Made by a program: the position numbers and the translations under genes
Shown here: positions 60,791 through 64,000 of the stretch, one piece after another
Layout: each line of letters begins with the position of its first letter
Numbering within the stretch: the stretch's first letter is position 1
Notes under the pieces: generated by a model
Database searches by the model: none
What the model saw: the letters and a program-made list of their open reading frames with translations, nothing else
What the model was told of the DNA's origin: nothing
Source of the DNA: Isoetes taiwanensis
Lineage: Eukaryota; Streptophyta; Lycopodiopsida; Isoetales; Isoetaceae
Assembly (NCBI GenBank): GCA_021234155.1
Contig: JAJEKV010000034.1
Coordinates: 6,680,028 to 6,744,027, forward strand
Reading direction: 5' to 3'
Length of the DNA: 64,000 bases

Positions 60791-61089
60791 CTCAATACCC
60801 ACCATTTTTCTTTGTTGTCTTATCACCTCCATGCCCAGACCAGACGGTAGTTGATGAAAGTCACGAACTTGACCATCGGAAAGCTGGAAAGGAAACGACG
60901 AAGATAATAGCGCCATGGCCAACGGTGCAACTATGGTGAAAGGCCGACGAGAAGGCTGCCGAAAATGGCCATTTTTAAAAGGAGAAGGTAAGAGCTGCAA
61001 CGAATTTGTCATCGCCATGGCCATGGAAATGCTAGTTCCGAAACTAACTTTCGTTCTATTTTGTGGGACCAATCTCTTATTAATATGTA
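60791..61089. other. copia downstream flank, no gene
   Basis: GC-moderate sequence with short overlapping ORFs on both strands, none with a motif. Confidence 0.4.
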
Positions 61090-61200
61090 GCATAATAACA
61101 GGGGGTTTTCTTTGTGTTTTTGTACGCTTTTCACTAAGGTTTTCTTATGATTTCGTGATGTATTCAAATGGATGTACTAATGTGTACATCTAGAGTGCAC
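61090..61200 (+). repeat. dispersed ~110-bp repeat, partner at 4695-4815
   Basis: Plus-strand copy of the repeat described at 4695-4815. It ends at TCTAGAGTGCACC just before the 57-bp tandem array. Confidence 0.6.
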
Positions 61201-61238
61201 CATTTCTGAGCCATTGATTTTAGCCTTTTTTTTTTTCA

Positions 61239-61409
61239 ATGGTCAACAACCAATGGCTCACAACAAAAGCCCTTTTTTTGTGCGTGTGGTGCATAATGGT
61301 CAACAACCAATGGCTCACAACAAAAGCCCTTTTTTTGTGCGTGTGGTGCATAATGGTCAACAACCAATGGCTCACAACAAAAGCCCTCTTTTTGTGTGTG
61401 TGGTGCATA
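61239..61409. repeat. 57-bp tandem repeat, three copies
   Basis: Units start at 61239, 61296 and 61353 with ATGGTCAACAACCAATGGCT. The first two are identical; the third has two or three changes. Because 57 is a multiple of three, ORFs stay open on both strands, which explains the ORFs called here; I see no reason to regard them as genes. Confidence 0.95.
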
Positions 61410-62177
61410 ATGGCCACATGAAGGGCTTGAAGGGCGCATGTAGTGCAGTTTCCCCGCCTGCAACACATTTCTTATCATAACTTTTGATCCACATTTCTTA
61501 TCATAACTTTTGATCCAGAGCTCTGTTTCAGATGATTTTTATTGCGTTGGAAAGCTCTCTCCGAGATCTTTTTGATAATGTATAATATGGATATGTTTGG
61601 TTAAGTTATCTATGCTAAAACAGCATTTTTTTCGGCCGGGTTTGGTAGGCTTTCACATCCTACTAGTTGATTAATACAGGATTGCGCTATTGGATATTGT
61701 TTTATGGCTCATTCCGAATGAAGCTTGCAAAAAATTACCATGCAGTTTTAGATTTTGAGGCAGTTATTAAGCAAATTCCAAGGCTTCTAGATCCTTGTGC
61801 TAACAAGCAGAAAAGTTTTCCACTTTGGTTTCTCACCACAAGAATCCATGGACTTTCAGAATAATGGGATCAATCTGCTCTATCTTTATGGTAACTTTTA
61901 CTTACGTTCTATTTGTTTTATTGTGATGAAATTCAAAAGCTACAGGTGATAAAAGCCTCAAATGAATTCTAGTTTTTTTCTGGTTTAAATTCTAAAATTT
62001 TTGTCACACCGGTAGGGGGCGAAGGGGCCAAAAAAATTTTTTTGCAACACAAACCATTAACATCCAACATATAAAAATTAAATCCCCCAACGCATAACAA
62101 CCAACACATAACAACCATTGACACTAACAACCAACACATAAGTACCATTGACATTAATTAACACAACCATTGGGTCC
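61410..62177. other. intergenic with small tandem repeats
   Basis: A 27-bp duplication (ACATTTCTTATCATAACTTT unit) lies at 61464-61517. An array of CAACCAACACATAA/CCATTGACA(C/T)TAA phrases lies at about 62095-62165. The ORF at 61667-61864 has no recognisable family. Confidence 0.5.
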
Positions 62178-62526
62178 AACACATTTAAATTCAAATCCCC
62201 CTTAAACCCCCTTTGGTTTGGGTGCATATTCACACGGGGGTGGCGTGGGGGCGGTGAGAGCCCTCATAATTGTATTTTGCACGTACGAAATCAACACCAT
62301 ATAGTATTCCGCTTGAAATCTTATAGTATTTTGCGAATCTTGTTATACAGTATAGCAAATTTTGTATTTGCATACCCCACAAACGAGGAACTTTACGTAC
62401 GGTGTAGATTAAGGAATAAGTGGTAAATATGCCTATCCAACAGCTCTCGTTGCCCGGAGTCACCCCCCGTGTGAATATGCACCCAAACCAAAGGGGGTTT
62501 AAGGGGGATTTTAATTTAAATGTGTT
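62178..62526. mobile_element. TIR element (MITE), 63-bp near-perfect TIRs
   Basis: AACACATTTAAATT begins the left end (62178-62240). The right end (62463-62526) is its reverse complement with one or two differences, including CCCTTTGGTTTGGGTGCATA. The interior is AT-rich and non-coding; the ORFs on both strands are TIR shadows. No target duplication was evident, so the superfamily is open. Confidence 0.85.
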
Positions 62527-64000
62527 AGGCATCTGTAATAAGATTCATTGAATTGATGATGAATTCATTCATACAAATTCATTAATGACTTACTTTCCTT
62601 CATTTAAATGGACCATTATGTTCCCATATCAATGTCTTGATGAAACACTAATTTCACAGCTAGTCCTCAATTATGTTGTCTCATAACAAATAACACAAGC
62701 ACCTACTCAAATGTAGTTAGAATGTGTGCATACCAAATGAAATTGCCTTTGGCAGCGATGTGGCAGGTATGCCCAATGATCTTTTGAAGCTCGATTTTTC
62801 TGTAAACAAAAACCAGGGCCTTCAGAATTTGTATACTTGGACAATGGCCATGTAGAGCCAGACTGGCGAGAAAAGATCATGGAAGAAATTCGTCTCATTT
62901 CCCGTTGCTTTTTCATCCTCTTCTGGGTCTCACCAAGTCGAGAAATGTGATGGAAATGTTAGATGCATGTTGTTCAGAGCTGGATCGATCTTTAGTCTTC
63001 CTCCAGAACACTAAAGCACTAATTCCAGACTTTTTCTAATTCAGCCAGTCTTAACACCTTCTCTCAAATAATTCAGGGTGATTTTCTACTCAGAGCCCGA
63101 TGCTATTAATTTTTAGACTAATGGAGATCTTGCCTTGAGTTTTTAAGATGGAGTGCTCCTGGACTCGTAAATGAGAATCCCGCACTTGAATCTAATAAGC
63201 TTCTTGGCTGGGTTCGCTACTAGGCACAACATAGTCCAAACTTCGAGCTAATTGAGATGAGCCCTTATATAGGATATATGGTTAGATATTTAAATGGCTG
63301 GTCCCGTTATAAATTTATGGTTAGATAATTTTATATGGCTGGTCCCGTTATAATCTATAGCCTCAAGCCAAATAATGTTAATATTTTACATGCTTTCACA
63401 ATTTTTCTTCACGAACAATAAGACGGTAATTCTTCCAATGTCATCAGTTGCATCGTCGTCATTTTGAGATATTGGATCATCCAATAGCTGAATTTCTGCA
63501 TCGTTAACCTGTTGCAGTGATTGGTCTAGTGGCCCCATGCAATTCCTGCAAAGTATGTAGTGATGATCTTGGGTTTTTAAACAGGTTGATCTTAAAAAGC
63601 CAGGAGATTTACTTCCAAAAACATCCTGGGTCATTCAGCATCATACAACTACAAATTGGGGTTTCCGCCGCCATGCATCCGAAACCCCAGTGCTAAATAA
63701 ATATGACATCGAGAAATTAGTTTGAAGTTAAAAAGCTAAGCCACCTAGTTGACCTTTCTATGTCACATTTACTAATGCACGCCCATAAAATGAAGGTTAT
63801 GGTGAAGTTAATTTTGGAATGCGCAAGATGAGATATTTGACGTTCATAAACCATTTTGTTAAGCCCATTTTGTACCTCATCTAGCCCTACCAACAATGAT
63901 TTATTAGCATGATTTGGCTGTTATTACGAACGTTAGATGTTTACCCATACCTATCGACTTTCCGCTATTATAAACCCAGACAACGCAGACCACCAAACTC
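62527..64000. other. unassigned, possible minus-strand exon-like fragments
   Basis: A minus-strand block preceded by TACTTTGCAG (complement of about 63545) reads NCMGPLDQSLQQVNDAEIQL and an acidic stretch to 63386. Another block near 62770-62920 shows an open frame around a possible TTTACAG acceptor. I do not recognise either. They could be exons of a gene whose other parts lie outside the window, or relics. Confidence 0.25.

Noticed and set aside
61214-61480. Repeat-protein ORFs on both strands
   Set aside because: A 57-bp tandem repeat keeps all frames open; no promoter, splice or family evidence supports a gene.

Overview
This window looks like nuclear DNA of a land plant, most likely a seed plant and possibly a gymnosperm. 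The plant assignment rests on a CSLD cellulose synthase-like gene, a plant-type Pur-alpha gene and a group F bZIP factor carrying the plant zinc-sensor motif. The gymnosperm guess rests only on the sparse genes and the heavy load of old, nested transposons, so it is an inference.

Only three genes look intact. (1) A three-exon CSLD gene on + (13963-17949, 1130 aa). (2) A five-exon PURA1 gene on - (18795-20232, 280 aa), convergent with CSLD and assembled here from short exons; its first intron has a GC donor. (3) A single-exon bZIP19/23-like zinc-deficiency regulator on + (34025-34825, 266 aa). A fourth host gene, an ICME-type isoprenylcysteine methylesterase (41181-41965, +), survives only as a broken 3' part. 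These genes share no evident pathway.

The rest is mobile DNA. 0-5 kb: a LINE tail and unrecognised degenerate coding sequence. 5.2-9.1 kb: a long inverted repeat, each arm holding a decayed Ulp1-like (C48) protease. 9.1-12.4 kb: a clustered direct/inverted repeat and tRNA-derived SINE heads. 21.4-24.1 kb: a decayed Ty3/gypsy polyprotein. 24.4-32.3 kb: a very T-rich, A-poor tract between two near-identical 216-bp LTR-like repeats. 32.3-34 kb: tandem repeats, a SINE fragment and a TIR element just upstream of the bZIP gene. 36.8-40.3 kb: two decayed copia elements and two near-perfect hairpins. 43.5-45.9 kb: LINE ORF1. 45.9-47.7 kb: hAT fragments. 47.7-58.9 kb: a large minus-strand LTR element that landed in a hAT gene, with a 1584-bp 3' LTR, no visible reverse transcriptase, and a gag-like ORF whose N-terminus resembles the histone H3 tail. 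Inside it sits a young Mutator-type MITE with 43-bp TIRs and a 9-bp target duplication. 58.9-60.8 kb: a copia 3' half with its LTR, itself hit by a poly(A)-tailed retrocopy. 61-64 kb: short tandem repeats, another TIR element and unrecognised sequence.

All coordinates, splice sites and repeat boundaries were read by eye. No database search or folding program was run.
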